From: Monosiga brevicollis MX1 | Lineage: Eukaryota; Opisthokonta; Choanoflagellata; Craspedida; Salpingoecidae | Direction: 5' to 3' | Assembly (NCBI RefSeq): GCF_000002865.3 | Contig: NW_001865050.1 | Coordinates: 810,820-874,819 of the forward strand | DNA: 64,000 nucleotides | In this document: positions 35,301 through 47,059 of the stretch, in pieces | Position numbering within the stretch: the first letter of the stretch is position 1 | Layout of the letters: each line of letters opens with the position of its first letter | The notes under the pieces: model-generated | What the model saw: the letters and a program-made list of their open reading frames with translations, nothing else | Told to the model about the DNA's origin: nothing | Database searches by the model: none | Translations under genes and position numbers: made by a program

Positions 35301-35682
35301 TGTGACGTTGGGACAGATGGTGCGGCCCCCAATCAGTCGCAACCCCGTTGATCTCACGACCACTTTGGTGTGGAAGCGGGGCAACGGCTCATTCGTTCGG
35401 GAGGCTGTCAACACTTCTGCACTGCGCCTGGGTGCCTTCATGGCGCCTGAAGGAACTGTGGGCATACTGATTGTCAATATTGATGACGTGACGCATTCAG
35501 TTACGTTGGATATTACCCAGACCTGGAAGCCACCGCCCAACGCAACAGTGATGATATACGATGAGCAGTGTCGCCCCATGGGTACAGCAAAGGTGGAACA
35601 GAGCGGCAGCACTGTGCAGTTGGTGGTGCCAGGTCTTCGTTTGCGTTTCCTCGCGCTTTCGCCACCGTCATGTGCACAATGA
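32360..35682 (+). CDS. Secreted glycosidase-like protein, DUF6259-like
   Basis: ATG at 32360 opens a signal peptide (CVLGLAVYVALLSCTRG). The protein resembles DUF6259-type putative glycoside hydrolases: an N-terminal beta-rich domain (SLLVLNTDGSIADLRARTA), a middle part FSGDWMTAATLYKAWAGQQW followed by GTGVWISGINSQSGFN, and catalytic-barrel-like segments ELARWEHDGTWAGIDYLPPQ, VSLISFDQEIGGGARYPC, then a C-terminal beta-sandwich (TTLVWKRGNGSFVREAVNTS, VGILIVNIDDVTHSVTLDIT). Many NxS/NxT sites agree with secretion. About ten exons; the last is about 34920-35682. The Asp/Glu pair DQEIGGG may be part of the active site, but I cannot assign catalytic residues. Tandem with RACGAP1, convergent with the PRELI gene 158 bases away. 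Family assignment is moderate, secretion strong. Confidence 0.7.
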
Positions 35683-35840
35683 CACTGGTCGTGAATGAAG
35701 AGTAGTGGCATCAAGAATTGATGGTGCTGGACGCTATCTGCAAGAGTGGGCTTCGCGTAGCTGATGTTTAGAAAGGGAGATCGATTAAAAGGCTTGGTTG
35801 AGTCGGGAGGTATTGACACAACAAGAGGCACGCGCATAAA

Positions 35841-37239
35841 CTAAACGGGGGTGGCTGAGGGAGCCTCGGACTGGCAAAGCCAATCGACGTTGACGCGACC
35901 CTCAGGGGTGTACATTTCGTTGCCGACAACAGTGTTGAGCATGCTTTGATTGCTGCGGCCAGCGGTCATCTCACTGGACAAGCCTGAATCGAGCCAACGA
36001 GCGGAGTCGAGCGTGTCCGCTGGTGCGGCCTGCTGTGCCCGAACGATGTCGCGCCCTAAAGATGGTTCAAGCAGTATTGGTGAGGAAAGGACCATCAAAA
36101 AGCGACATCGTTCAGGCGGAGTGGGTTTGGAATGGAAGAGTGGGGCGCATGAGCATGGACAAGCGCACCATTGCGTTCAGAGCGAGTGAGTGGAATTTCC
36201 TGCTCCTCGTAGGTTTTTCGATACTAAAAAAAAAAAAAAAAAAAACCGCATGAGGCGGGACAACATTGATGGTTTTGTGCTGCGGACCAAGGCCACGCAA
36301 GCCGGGAAGGACGGCAGGACAGGGCATACTTGATCAATGTAGCGTTTGTCCAATTGCCGTCCCCGCTTCAAAGCCTTGTAGTAGAGTCGGCTGATAAAGG
36401 TCTCAAATTTGGGAACTACCCATGATTTAGAGTGGATGTCCCAGGTGGTGTGATAAGTCAGAACGCATTTATTGGGATTTTCTGGATGCTCCTTCATGAC
36501 CATGTGCTCGGTGGTCTGGCACAGGCAAACATCCCAATCGAGGTTACAGAGGAGGCCGTGAGTGAACGGGTGCAAGAGCTGGCACGGTTTGTCTCCACAC
36601 CTTTTCAGAAAAGAAAGAGGGGTTGACACGATAAAACAAGCAAACGTATTGCGCACGTCAAGCGGACTTGCATGCCATAGAAGCGTCCAAACGCACCGAA
36701 AGAAGGCTTTGCAACGAGGCATTGTGACCTTTAACGTCGAGGCGACGGTTTTTGCGATCCATGATGGTACGGAATTCATACCAAAAGTCCTGTGGCCCCG
36801 ACATGCACCCCATCGTGAGAAGGAAGTGACCCGCTTGGACGAACAGCGTGTTAGAGACTTTGGCGCCCAACAGACATTCTGGCAGGCTTTGGTGCTCACC
36901 GTGTCATCGGATAAGAAGCGCATGATCCATTGGGGCAAGGGCATGCTTACTTGCACGCTTCGCCTGCGAGCGGCGAGGCATGAGCTGGACGACTGGAAGG
37001 ACTTGGCGCAACGAGTCGAGTCGAGTCCCGCGACACAAGTCATGTGCAGTTGGGAGCCGGACTACTGCATACCGGAATTTGGTGAGCTCGAGGTCGAGGT
37101 CGACTTCCCATTCATCAAAGTCACAACGGAGGATTTCCTTGTATTCGGGCGAGGGAACCGCCCAGGATTTGCGGTCGTAGGCCAACAGAGCAAGCTCCCA
37201 TGGTGCGTCCACCTCGAACTCATACTCGACAATCTTCAT
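35841..37239 (-). CDS. PRELI/MSF1 domain protein
   Basis: Intermembrane-space phospholipid transfer family (Ups/PRELI/SLMO). ATG at 37239 begins MKIVEYEFEVDAPWELALLA, the usual PRELI start (short hydrophobic strand then W). Following exons contain YEFRTIMDRKNRRLDVKGHN, which mirrors the human SLMO motif of an end-charged EKTMELKSTN strand, then TTEHMVMKEHPENPNKCVLT and KFETFISRLYYKALKRGRQL with a Lys/Arg-rich C-terminal helix. The last exon (36062 or so to 35843) encodes an unrelated tail. The donor after TKFR (about 37076) and the inner exon limits are uncertain. Neighbours: convergent with the DUF6259-like gene, and an 770-base repeat-rich spacer upstream. Role in cardiolipin/PA or PS transfer is inferred from family. 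Confidence 0.8.
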
Positions 37240-38011
37240 CGCGCAAGGTTGAGGTACACCTTTCGACTAGTGTCGACGACTGGTGCTGGGTGCATTCGAG
37301 CAGCAACCCCGTATAGTGATGGCTGTATGCTGGGCGCGCCAGTGGCCTTTCAAACAGCAGAAGATGTTGTATGGAGCGCCAACAACAGCCGTGGGTCGGA
37401 ACCGCCAACAGCCAAGGTGAGGGAGAGGACGCGCTGGTGTCGGAGGTCGACGAGCCAGCTCCCAGCTGAAGAAGATGAAGGTGCACGTCCTGAATCTCGG
37501 AGTCCACACGCGAGCGAGCCAACAACACCAGCAGCCAACCAACAGCCAATCAACAGCTACCTGATCATCAGCACAAGCATCAACAGTCTTGAGCGCCAGT
37601 CAAGTCCACACACAGAGAGCGCGCGCGAGAGAGAGCGCGAGAGAGAGAGAGCGCGCGAGAGAGAGCGCGAGAGAGAGAGAGAGAGAGAGAAAATGCTCGA
37701 GTCTTGTTGTGACGACTTCGTCATCATCATCGCCATCACACACGTCTCTCTGGCTGATGCTGGAGGAGGCTGTGGTGGCAATGTCAGATTGTCAGATACG
37801 TGTATTGTCAGATGATTCTTCGTTCGTTCGTTCGTTCTTTTCAGGAGAGGAGGAGGCGTGTGCAGATCTGAGCAGGAGCTGAATTGGTGTTGATGCGTGA
37901 GGGGAAGGTCATAACGAGCAGGCCTGACGGGCGTTAGAACGCTACAATGGCGCGTGTGCGGCATGCCGCACGCACACACACATGCACACACATGGTTTTG
38001 CCTGGGGCAAG
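37240..38011. other. Spacer between PRELI gene and PH-like gene
   Basis: About 770 bases with the GA repeat, an ATTGTCAGA doublet (37788-37812), a GTTC quadruplet (37822-37839) and a short CA tract (37965-37995). No gene seen. Confidence 0.4.
37613..37690. repeat. GA/GCGC-rich tandem repeat
   Basis: Two near-perfect copies of a roughly 30-base unit (GCGCGCGAGAGAGAGCGCGA then GA repeats) followed by a GA tract. Lies in the spacer upstream of the PRELI gene; open frames through it encode only Arg/Glu/Ala and are not genes. Confidence 0.9.
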
Positions 38012-40945
38012 TTAATCGTCCAGGGGGTCTTCGCGGGCATCCTTGCCCGCCTTGATGGTTTTGAAGGGTGCGACAAGAGCATCCTTGCGTCCGCCGCCAG
38101 ACTGCTTGGAGGCAGTGTAGCCAAAGTAGACGGACGTGGTAAAGGAGGGAATGCCGACACCCAAGCCGTCGGCATTGAGCGACACCATGTCGACATGGGC
38201 TCGACGCTCCCGCAAGGAAGCCGCAGCAACCGGCACGCGGGCAATGCCACGCAGCACACCCCGCACATTGCGCGCAATCAAATTGACAGAGGCGCGGGTC
38301 TCATCCTTGGGAGCCTGGGCCTCGGTCCGCTTGGCTGCCTCAAGCTTCTTCTCCAGGTGCTCAATCAACTTGGTGTGCGGCTTCTCTTGCAGACGCAGAG
38401 AGGCTCCAAACTGCGTACCGTACGTTATGGTGGCAAACTCCTTGCAGAATTCCAGCGGCAGGTCGATGATGCTGCCCTCCACCTACATCATCACGCATAC
38501 CCGTCAGTAAGGACACGTCGTGCCAATACATCAGAGCATCCCAAACGACCGGTTCTCCTGCTTGGTGACCCACATCGCGGAGACCCCACGCACCTTCTCA
38601 ATATCGCCGAGTACCAGGGTGATGGGTGACACGGCCACGTCCAGGGCCTCCTGGGCCACTGCATCCACGCCTGACACAATGGCGCCCACTACTTTGGCCG
38701 CAGCCTTGCCCGTGGCCAGCACCGCTCGCCGCGTGGCTTCGCCGACGCTCTTGACGGCATTGGTTGTGGAACGCAATAAACTGCTCGACGGCTCCAACAC
38801 AAAGTCATCGTAGCGGGTGGTCAGCTCGCTCGAGGGCGCTGCCTCCTCACTCTTGGTCGCTTCGGGCTGGGATTGAGGCAAGGAGAGCAAGCGCTCGTGG
38901 CCATCCATCGGCTTTTCGGGATCAATCTTTTGCAAATACGCGGTCACCGTCATGGATGGCACAGCCAACCCAATGCCAGAAATGGCTAGACGCAACATGA
39001 CAGGGTGCGCCGTGTCACCGGTGGCGTTGGTAGCCAAACGGTGTGCGCGTGCCATCATGCCCAGCAGGCTACGCTGAAAGGTTGACAGTTTGCTTGCGTC
39101 GAATTCCTTGTCGTCCAGCTCATCCAGGAGCACCACGGTCATGCTTACACCAATATAGGTACCAATGGTAATGCCGAGCCAGCCCCCGTGTCCGGCGATG
39201 GTGCCCACACGCAAGCCAGTGCCATCAAGGTAGTCACGAAACTCGTGTAGCTCGTGCACCAGCGTACGCAACACGGGGCGTGCCAGCGATGAAAATGGAT
39301 GGCAAAGCGCATGAAGAATGTCCTTGGTTCCATCGACTATGCGTTCCCATAGCGTGCGCCCTTCGTGCTCTTCTTGTTGCAGCCGCTCCGGGTTGGTTGC
39401 ACCCCATTTCCCTGCGTGGCGGCCTGCAGAGGCAGGCGCCGTAGCCACATGAGCCGAGAAAAGACGCGCAGACAATTGGCGACGGTAAAGCAGGCGGACA
39501 GAGACAAGGCGTTTTGATCTCGACACTTTTGTGCACAATGGTTCAAGCAAAGGCAGCGCAGAGGCGCCGAACAGAACGTACCGTCTGCAAGGGTCAACCC
39601 TACGGTAATCGCGGGAATGTCGAGGCCAAAGCCGGTTGCCGAGATATTGACCAGCACCAACTCCATGGACTCATCCTCGATCTGCTCCAGCATGTCATTG
39701 CCACGATCAAGACAGGCCAGGAGGGCTCGCTGGAACAGGCTGTGCTTTTGCTCATCGATAACTTCTTGTGGAGCCGGGCGCTCTTTTCGAGGTTGAGGCT
39801 TGAGGGTGATGCTGAGCCCGAGGGAGGTTCCATACGTCACGCCGAGGTAGCCCCAAGTGTTGAGGCGATACCCCAAAACGTTGAAGGTGGACTCGAGCTC
39901 CTTGACCTCCTTCACACCGCGCTCGAGCATGCTTTGGAACTGCGCCTCGTCGGCCTGCAGAACGCTGGCCGCCCCTGCTGCCGCGGCGTCCTCGCTGGGC
40001 GCCACGGGCAAGGCATTGGCATCGACAAGGCGGAGTTCTTGTCGCACAGCGGTCTTGAGGAGCTCCTCGTTGTGTTCCGTTTGCCCTTGCAGCTGTCGTA
40101 GCGAGCAACGTCAAGAAGCGAGAACATGGAATGATTCATTCAAGACGATGGGTGAGCGGCTTGGCCGGCGCGGCGCCCGTCCAACCCAGGAGAGTAGAGA
40201 GTAGAAGAAGCCATGGCAAAGCAAACAAACACGTGGGAAGCAAGCACCCGTTGCTCACCTCCGTGAAGGCGTCATTGTGCTGGGCAAGGGGATCAGACAA
40301 CGTCGGCGTCGCGGGGGCTGATGACGCGCCTTGAGGTGGTGGTACCGCTGCCATCTTGTTCTTGATCGTCTTGCGCTGGCTCCGATCTGGGCTCCGAATC
40401 GGGCGAGGCTTGTACCTCTCGACGACTTTGCCTTTGTTCGCTCAACTCGACAGTTTGCGGGGCTGGTTCGGGTTCGGGGCAAGAACCGTCCTACATGTCA
40501 AGCGATGCACAGCCAGGAGCACGAATGAGCCATTCAGCAAGTGACGGACGTAGCCGGTTACGCCATGCAAGCGCCCATTGCGCACCTGGCACTGTTGGTA
40601 GTATTTCAGCAAGCGATCACGCCAAGCTGTGGCTGATTCGCCTTCGGTGGCAAGAAATTGGTAGTGCCGATCGTGACCTACGCGAACAACGAAGCGCTGC
40701 TCGGGCAATTGTGTGGGCTTGTAGTAGATGTCGCTAGGAATCTCGTTGCCCAGGAGCACCTTGATGGGCTGACCGTGGGTCGGGAGGTCCTTGGAGAGGC
40801 GCCCTGACCGCACGTGGCGTAACACGATGTGGTGCGGCAAGAGTTGGACGCGGCGCTCACGCGCGTTGACGCCAAAGCAGCTGTGACTGCAGTACCACAC
40901 TTGGCCTTGCGTTGACGTCAGTTCACGCCGATGTCGCGAAGACAT
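38012..40945 (-). CDS. PH-like N-terminal domain with three tandem copies of an unrecognised domain
   Basis: ATG at 40945. Exon 1 encodes a PH-like fold (strands around IVLRHVRSGRLSKD and QRFVVRVGHDRHYQFLATEG, with the closing helix TAWRDRLLKYYQQ). A linker then leads into three related domains, each with a Gly/aromatic first part and a hydrophobic second strand pair: repeat 1 (about 39590-39880) GYLGVTYGTSLGLSITL ... ISATGFGLDIPAITVGLTL; repeat 2 (about 38930-39230) GWLGITIGTYIGVSMTV ... ISGIGLAVPSMTVTAYLQ; repeat 3 (about 38100-38460) ATITYGTQFGASLRL ... LNADGLGVGIPSFTTSVYF. I recognise no family for the repeat. The alternation suggests a beta-rich, membrane-associated unit. Helical Ala-rich stretches separate repeats. 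Exon joins: 40945..about 40560, about 40440-40260, about 40100-39592, about 39422-38550 and 38480-38012; the last join is approximate. Not a known gene to me. Confidence 0.75.
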
Positions 40946-41730
40946 GCTGTGCGCAAATTGATCGTTGGTTTAAAGGGGGTGGCAGCACAGATTGGAGGCC
41001 CATGTAGGGGCGATGAGTTGACTTTGGAAGTGACAGAAGGTTGTGATTCGATAAATAAGTCTTGTTGGTGACAAGCAGTCGGAAGCGTCAAAAGAAAATG
41101 TCCTCATGCGGAGGGCTGGCACACTCAACAAGCGGGAGGAACATACCGTGTGGCCGGATTGAGGTGGCGGAAGGAGCAGATGCACACACACGAGTGGCAG
41201 TGCGCGCTGCACGACGTGTGATGGGAACGAAATGTTGGGCGTATTCGTGGATGATTGGTGATCGTTCGACAGATGTGTACGCGCGAGGGGTAAGGGTAAA
41301 GGCGAGATGGCGAGATTGTGAGAAAGTTGTGACGGTATACGGGCATACGATGAGCCTGGATGGCGGACGATCGAATCATGCGGGCATCGGCAGAGCAGCA
41401 GGTGCGCAGATGCGGGGGGGGGTAGGGCTCGCGGACCTTGCGGAAGATTTGGTTGAAGAAGAAAAATACCAACACAAGGACGACGTTGACCCTTTTGATT
41501 CCTAGTCACCGTGACGGGAGGCGATCCGCACGCAGAGCGCGCATGAGTGAAACAGAGCCGTGATCACACGCCCGCGATTGCAATCGCGTCTGGAGGCTTT
41601 GCGCACTCGAAAACAATGATTGAAGACTGAAGCGATATGATGAGGAGGCGTGCCGAGGCGTTGCAACAGTTGATGGGATATGGCGGGAAGCAGGCAGAGC
41701 GGTTCAAGGGCAAAGGACCACGCACGCTCT

Positions 41731-41732
41731 CA

Positions 41733-41782
<50 letters not shown>
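41731..41782. repeat. (CACTCT)n hexamer repeat
   Basis: About eight uninterrupted copies of CACTCT (equivalently TCACTC), ending in CAGTGACC. Confidence 0.9.
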
Positions 41783-41971
41783 GTGACCCCTGGCGCTGCC
41801 GTTTGTCCCGTCACTTCCAGGCTTCACACTAGCTACGAGATCCGTTACCTTTTCAGCACAAGCTCACACTTTGTTGATTAACAAAACTACATCAAGTACC
41901 TAGTTATCTGCACCAAGTCCTTGGAAGCTGCATGTGCAAGCGTCATAATGGTCCGATTGTCATCATATTGT

Positions 41972-41993
41972 GTTGTCAGACGATATTGTCAGA
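41972..41993 (+). promoter_or_regulatory. GTTGTCAGA/ATTGTCAGA doublet, candidate promoter element
   Basis: Two copies (41972-41980, 41985-41993), 16 bases upstream of the ATG at 42010. Same word as upstream of the methionine aminopeptidase. Confidence 0.35.
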
Positions 41994-42009
41994 CGTTTAC
42001 TGAGGCAAG

Positions 42010-43793
42010 ATGACGGCGGTGGCGCTGGCGCTGGCAGAGGGCTGGCTGGTGTGTCAGCCGGCCGTGTTCGTCGGGGTGGTGACGTTGCTCGTCTTGATCT
42101 TGAGCGCGGCTGGCTTGGTGGCTCTCCAGAATATGCATGAAGGTGGGTGGGTATGCCTTTGTTGATCGCAAGGCACTGGCAGGTCTTGAGTGTTGGTGGT
42201 GTTCCTCGTTTCCTTGCTCACCTGCTCGCACCACAGGGCTTCCACCGGGCAAGTCATGGCTCGAGCGAACGCTGCTGGCAGCAAGCCCCCGGCGGTTATG
42301 GCGATTGTTCTTCATGATCTTGAGCTGGCTTCAAATGATTGAGGTCAGGCCTGCGCCTGCAATCCAACCCGCGTGTGAGACAGGCAGAGTCCTTTGCGGA
42401 GCTCAGATGCTGCCGCCTTGTTCGCAGTACATTCCCATCATGCTCGAGTGGAACTACTATTATCGACGTGCTGATGCGGCAACTGTACGCAAGGCAAGTC
42501 CAGAACTTTGGCCCTCTTGGAACCATGTTGATACCCGGTCCTTCCTCGTTGACCCTTGTCCGTGCTTACGTGCGTGTGCTTGGACCGGTTGCACGACAAC
42601 AGGACGTGCCATTTGGCCGCCATGGAAGTCACATGGATATTTTTTCCCCCACTGCAGATGCTCCAGCGCAAAAGCAAAAGGCAATTTTGTTTTTTTAGTA
42701 CGTTGCTATCTCCCAACGCGCTGGCGCGACCTTGGTCCATGCCTCATCGCCGTGCCGGGACTCTCCAATCTCGCTTCGCTGCCAGTGGTGGGGCTTGGTC
42801 CTCGGGTGACAAGGCCATGTATGGCTTGATCGGCCGCGAGGCATCGGCCAAGGGTGTTTTGGCGGCCGTAGCCAACTATGCATATTGGCCACAAGGGACC
42901 ATGCACCACATGCTACAAGACCTCGTTGATGCCGTTCAGGCTGTCCGTCGCCTCGGTGTCACCCAGGTCAGCTGGCGTGCACAACATAATGCCTATCTTG
43001 AGAACTTGGCTGCCGGGTGTGGCCGTCACACGCGCGGTTTCTTTGCTGGCACTTCTGACTGGGTTGATGCTGTGAGCACCATGAAAGAGTCATGATCTTG
43101 ATCCTGCTATCATGCTTGACAGATTTGCTTGATGGGACACTCCGCCGGTGCACATCTGTGCACTTTGCTACCGCTGCGTTTGGCGCGTGAGCTGGCTTTC
43201 AGGGCAACTGGAAGTGGTGATGCCGACTCAGTATTAGCAGAATACTCTGCAGAAGAGCTGCGCCAGAGTTTCGAGGCGCTTCGGTATGTTTGGGCGTGGC
43301 CTGGCTGATCTGGAACTCGAGTCGAGCTTCTTTTTTTTTTTTTTTCTGACAGCTGCCAACCCTGCCTCTCTTTCCTGCCGACAGGGCGGTGGTGGGCTAT
43401 GGGGGAGTTTACAATATTCCGATGCACTTTGCTCACGAGGCGTCCCGTGGCGTCGAGTATGTCTCAAAGATGCGCCGATCTGTGGCGGGCGAGGCACGCG
43501 ACCTGATCCTGTACTCGCCTTCCCTGTTGGCTCGTGAGCTTACCCTCGACCAGATGACTATGTCTGCACGGTGGCCCCACTATTTCCTCATGCATGGCCA
43601 GCTGGATGACGTGGTGCCGTGTCGTTCGGCTGTGGAGTTTGCAGAACGAATGCGCTTACTTGGAGCTGTCGTTGACGCACAATACGTTCACGGCGGACAC
43701 TCTGAGCTGGTCATCTCCCTCATGAGCCCGCGTTGGCGCCTTTACACTGCGACCCACAGCCTCCTCAACGACGCACTCGGTTGTCTCTCTTGA
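42010..43793 (+). CDS. Membrane-anchored alpha/beta hydrolase, isoprenylcysteine-methylesterase-like
   Basis: ATG at 42010 starts a short exon with a transmembrane helix (VGVVTLLVLILSAAGLVAL), then LPPGKSWLERTLL, a second hydrophobic segment, and PFGRHGSHMDIFSP. A splice join produces AILFFYGGAWSSGDKAMYG (oxyanion-hole HGG is YGG here), followed by ANYAYWPQGTMHHMLQDLVD. The nucleophile elbow is GHSAGAHLCTLL (Ser, at about 43141), then GGVYNIPMHF, the acid in HGQLDDVVPCR and the catalytic His in HGGHSELVIS; the triad is complete. ICME enzymes hydrolyse the methyl ester of prenylated proteins in ER/Golgi membranes, and this order of motifs fits, though kynurenine-formamidase-like esterases share it. 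Exons: 42010-42142, about 42238-42341, about 42600-42699, about 42786-42966, about 43124-43284, 43384-43793. Start chosen as it gives the membrane anchor. Confidence 0.85.
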
Positions 43794-44217
43794 GCACGTC
43801 TGTTCAATGGCGCCTTTGCGCCTTGAATCTCTCAAATTAAAGCCTCGGTTCACCAACACCGTAAAACACCCCAAACCTTTGGCGCACGGTCCCAAGAGTC
43901 TCGGCACAATTGGCAACTCTCACCACGATTGTATCCCTGGACCATTGCTGAATAAGACACGCATCCCCCTCCCTTATATCACAGCTGACAAGGACCACCT
44001 TCCTTCTCTCTCAAACTCTCTCTCTCCCTCCCTCTCAAACTCTCTCTCGACTCTCGAACTCGCTCAAACTTTCTCTCACTCTCTAACACGCTCTAACTTT
44101 CTCTCTAACGAACTCTCTCTCTCAAACTCTCTCAAACACACACACACTCACACATACACTCTCTCTCTCTCTCATTTCTCCCTCTATTTGTTTTTGACAT
44201 CCAGACACAACGAAGGC
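43794..44217. other. Spacer and 5' UTR of beta-helix gene, pyrimidine-rich
   Basis: 424 bases between two same-strand genes. From about 44005 to 44190 it is CTCTCT/CTCAAA pyrimidine-rich repeat. A plus-strand frame is open from 43807 through the repeat into the beta-helix gene, but its peptide is repeat-encoded Ser/Leu/Asn, so I take the start at 44218. Confidence 0.6.
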
Positions 44218-46461
44218 ATGATGGCAGTGTCACGCTTTCCGTGTCGGGTCAGGAATGTGTGCAGGGGGTTGTCTTTGCTCGTGGGTCTGGTGGTAGCACT
44301 GTTGGTCAATGCGAGAGGGACGGCTGCTTGGAGCGTCACATGCCGAGATCAGGCTTGTTTGCAGACTGCCGTTCGAAATGCATCCGCTTTTCGCGGCGCT
44401 GAAAACATCACGGTGACAGTGATGGGACCTGTGACGCTCACCAGCTCGCTGCAATTGGGCGCGAGACCTGAGCACACGGGAACCCTGATCTTCCGCGGCA
44501 ATGAAAGCCAAGGGAAACCGGGTGCGTTCGAGGGGGGTCATGTGGTGACGGCAGCCTGGCATCCCGTGCAACTGCTGGGCATTGACCTCTGGGCCGCCCG
44601 CGCCCCCGCGTCCCTGCAGTTGGGGGACAATCAGACGCGGTGGCGCGCAGCTCGCCAGTTGTACATTGATGGCCAACGCTACTCCCGCACCCGCTCGCCC
44701 CCAGATGCGGTTGGTCTGACCATCACCAACGCCACGGGTGACGCTGCAGGCTATGCCACCACCTCCACGGTGCCCCTGGCTTGGCCCGATCCAGCGGCCG
44801 TAGAGCTAGTGTCGGACCACACGTGGGTTCAGCACCGCTGTTTGGTGGCCAACACAAGCAACCTCACAGCCGTGTCTTTGTCTACCAGTGCGCCCTGCAC
44901 CGCCAATTGGAGCATGCCTGTTCTGGGCGCCTCGCCTGGAAGCTCACTAAAGCAGGTGCCTCTCACGTCATACCAAGCCTGCCAGCAAGCATGTTGCCAA
45001 CTGGGTGCGGCCTGCAAGGCCGTCGACTTTCGGCCAGGCTCCTGCTATCTTCTGGATCGTACTTACGATGGCAACTACAGTCCGCATGGTGCCTCCAAGC
45101 TGGCGAACATGAACCCGGCCAATGTTCCCGTCATGCGTTCGCGCATCAACATGGCCCAGCCCTGCTTCACAGACGTGCAGAATAATGGTCAATACAGTAT
45201 GACGCTCCCCAGCTTTCTGGAGAACACAGCCAACTTCACAGGCCCTGGCCAGTGGTTTTACGATCAAGGAAAGGGCATCGTTTATGTCTGGCCCCTGGCT
45301 GAGCACGTGCAGATCAACTCCTCCTGCGTGGTCCTGGGTGGGCTTGATGTGCTCGTGAATTTGCATGGTGCGGAGCGCGTGGAGTTGACCAATTTGACCT
45401 TGGCCTATAGCTCATGGTTGCGGCCCTCCACCGGCAACGGCTTTGTTGAGCGCTACGGCACCATTTTTTTTGCCAATGGCACCAACTTGGCCATGCCACC
45501 TGCCGCCCTGCAAGCCGCCTTCGTGTCAGACCTGAACATTGAAGAGTGTAGCTTCTTACATCTCGGGTCGTGGGCCATGGCGGTGGGACAAGCCGTCAAG
45601 CGCATCCGTATCAGCCAGAATCTGTTTTACGACGTTTCCGGGGGCAGCTTGGTTCTAGGGGCGCTCAATGGGACACATGAGACTGATCCTCAGCTACAGA
45701 CGGCGGAGATCGTCGTGGCAGACAACGTCATTCAGAACATGTCGGTCGAATACAAGGGAGCGCCCGGCTTGCATAGCTTCTGCCTCCGTGACTCGATCAT
45801 CGAGCACAACCGGATCGATACTGTGGGGTACTCGGGCATATCCTACAACTGGCCTCTGCGCCAAGGCCCGACGCTAGGCCCCAATGCCACCGATCCAAGT
45901 CTCGGCTTTACGCGCAACAACGCCATTCGTAACAACGATATTGCCCGCTTCATGACCTATATGATGGATGGAGGTAAGAGAGGGCAGTGAGCAGAGAGGG
46001 CAAACCCACAGACAGGAGATTAAGAAAAAGTATCACCGCGCCTGCTCACGGGTTGTATGTGCGGGGGCGGGTTAGGTGGTATCCACACCATTGGACGCAC
46101 TGTCAACACGACATTGTCCGGCAACTACTTTCATGACATGGGGGCTGGAGCACCTGGTTGGCACTCGGTTGAAGCACAGAGTGTAATCTACATTGACAAT
46201 TGGAGCTGCGGTTACGCCATCACAAACAACGTGCTGGAGCATTGCAACGCGACCAAGCAGGGCTACTACTTTTTCCAGGGCCCTTCCGAGGGCACCGCGC
46301 ATGACAATGTTGTCGACGGCCTTTACCTTCGAGATGCTGGAAGCATCAACCCCAACACGCCTGGCATGCCGTGCAACTGCAGCAACGTCCACGACGTCGT
46401 TGGCCCTTGGCCTGCCACGGCCGCGGCCATCATTGCCGCGGCGGGGCCCCGGCGACCGTAA
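44218..46461 (+). CDS. Secreted right-handed beta-helix protein with inserted PAN-like domain (GH141-like)
   Basis: ATG at 44218 (a second ATG at 44221) begins a signal peptide: LSLLVGLVVALLVNARGTAA. The body is a right-handed beta-helix: ELTNLTLAYSSW, NLFYDVSGGSLVL, IVVADNVIQNMS, NRIDTVGYSGISYNW, NNAIRNNDIARF, then in a second exon (from about 46076) HTIGRTVNTTLSGNYFHDMG and ITNNVLEHCNAT. The order GPGQWFYDQGKGIVYVWPL before the helix is the signature of GH141-like (fucosidase/xylanase) proteins. Between, about residues 240-300, a Cys-rich insert (SYQACQQACCQLGAACK...CYLLDRTY) resembles a PAN/Apple domain. Many N-glycosylation sites. One intron (donor at about 45974). It could act on plant or bacterial polysaccharides; no catalytic residue can be named. 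Stop 46459-46461. Confidence 0.78.
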
Positions 46462-47059
46462 GAGTAAGCAGGATGTTTTTAATTCTTTGTACAAAAATTT
46501 ATTGCGTGAAAGTCAAGGCACGACCCTAGGTGTGGGATGGAGTAGTTTTCGCGTGGTGGTCTTCGTGCTGGAAATACTCAATTAAGAACGCCCCTCCAGG
46601 GGGCAGGAAAACCAAGGAACTCAAATACCAATGCTGATAATTTGATACCCGCAAGACAAGCAGAGCCAAAAACAAAAGAGGGGGGATTGCGCTGGGCCCG
46701 GGCCCATCATTGGCCAAAGCGCTTGAACATGGAAGGGAAGGCGAGGGGAAGACCGGACATTGAAGATATTTACAAAGACCAGTCTTGGGCCACTGCTTCG
46801 TTCGAGGCGCTGGAAGCAAGAAGGGAGGCTTCGCCTCCCACTCGCGTACAAGAGACATTCAAAACAACATGGGGCTAAACAAGACGAAGAAAGAGGAAAA
46901 GAAGTGGAAATCTACCTGAACGACCAAGATTGAGTCACGGGCCATCGACCACACAAGAAAGATGATGGAGGGGCTGGGTTTGCTGGCGGCACACAAATCC
47001 CGTCGCGTACACGCGCGCCCAGGAGGGACGCAGCTAACGTGGCTTGGACGACACAGTGA
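46462..47059. other. Convergent 3' spacer
   Basis: About 600 bases between the beta-helix (+) and Prdx6 (-) genes. Open frames lack motifs. I see no gene. Confidence 0.4.

Larger units (their letters stand above)
40946..42009. other. Divergent spacer between PH-like gene (-) and alpha/beta hydrolase (+)
   Basis: About 1.06 kb. A long minus-strand open frame (40970-41509) is Pro/His/Ser-rich with no motif and I do not call it. It contains a CACTCT hexamer repeat (41731-41782) and an ATTGTCAGA doublet just before the hydrolase start. Confidence 0.4.

Noticed and set aside
37589-37882. Arg/Glu-rich frame in the GA repeat
   Set aside because: Encoded by a simple repeat only.
40970-41509. 179-codon minus-strand frame
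   Set aside because: Pro/His/Ser-rich, no motif, no splice context.
43807-44217. In-frame N-terminal extension of the beta-helix protein
   Set aside because: Repeat-encoded Ser/Leu/Asn; the downstream ATG gives a clean signal peptide.
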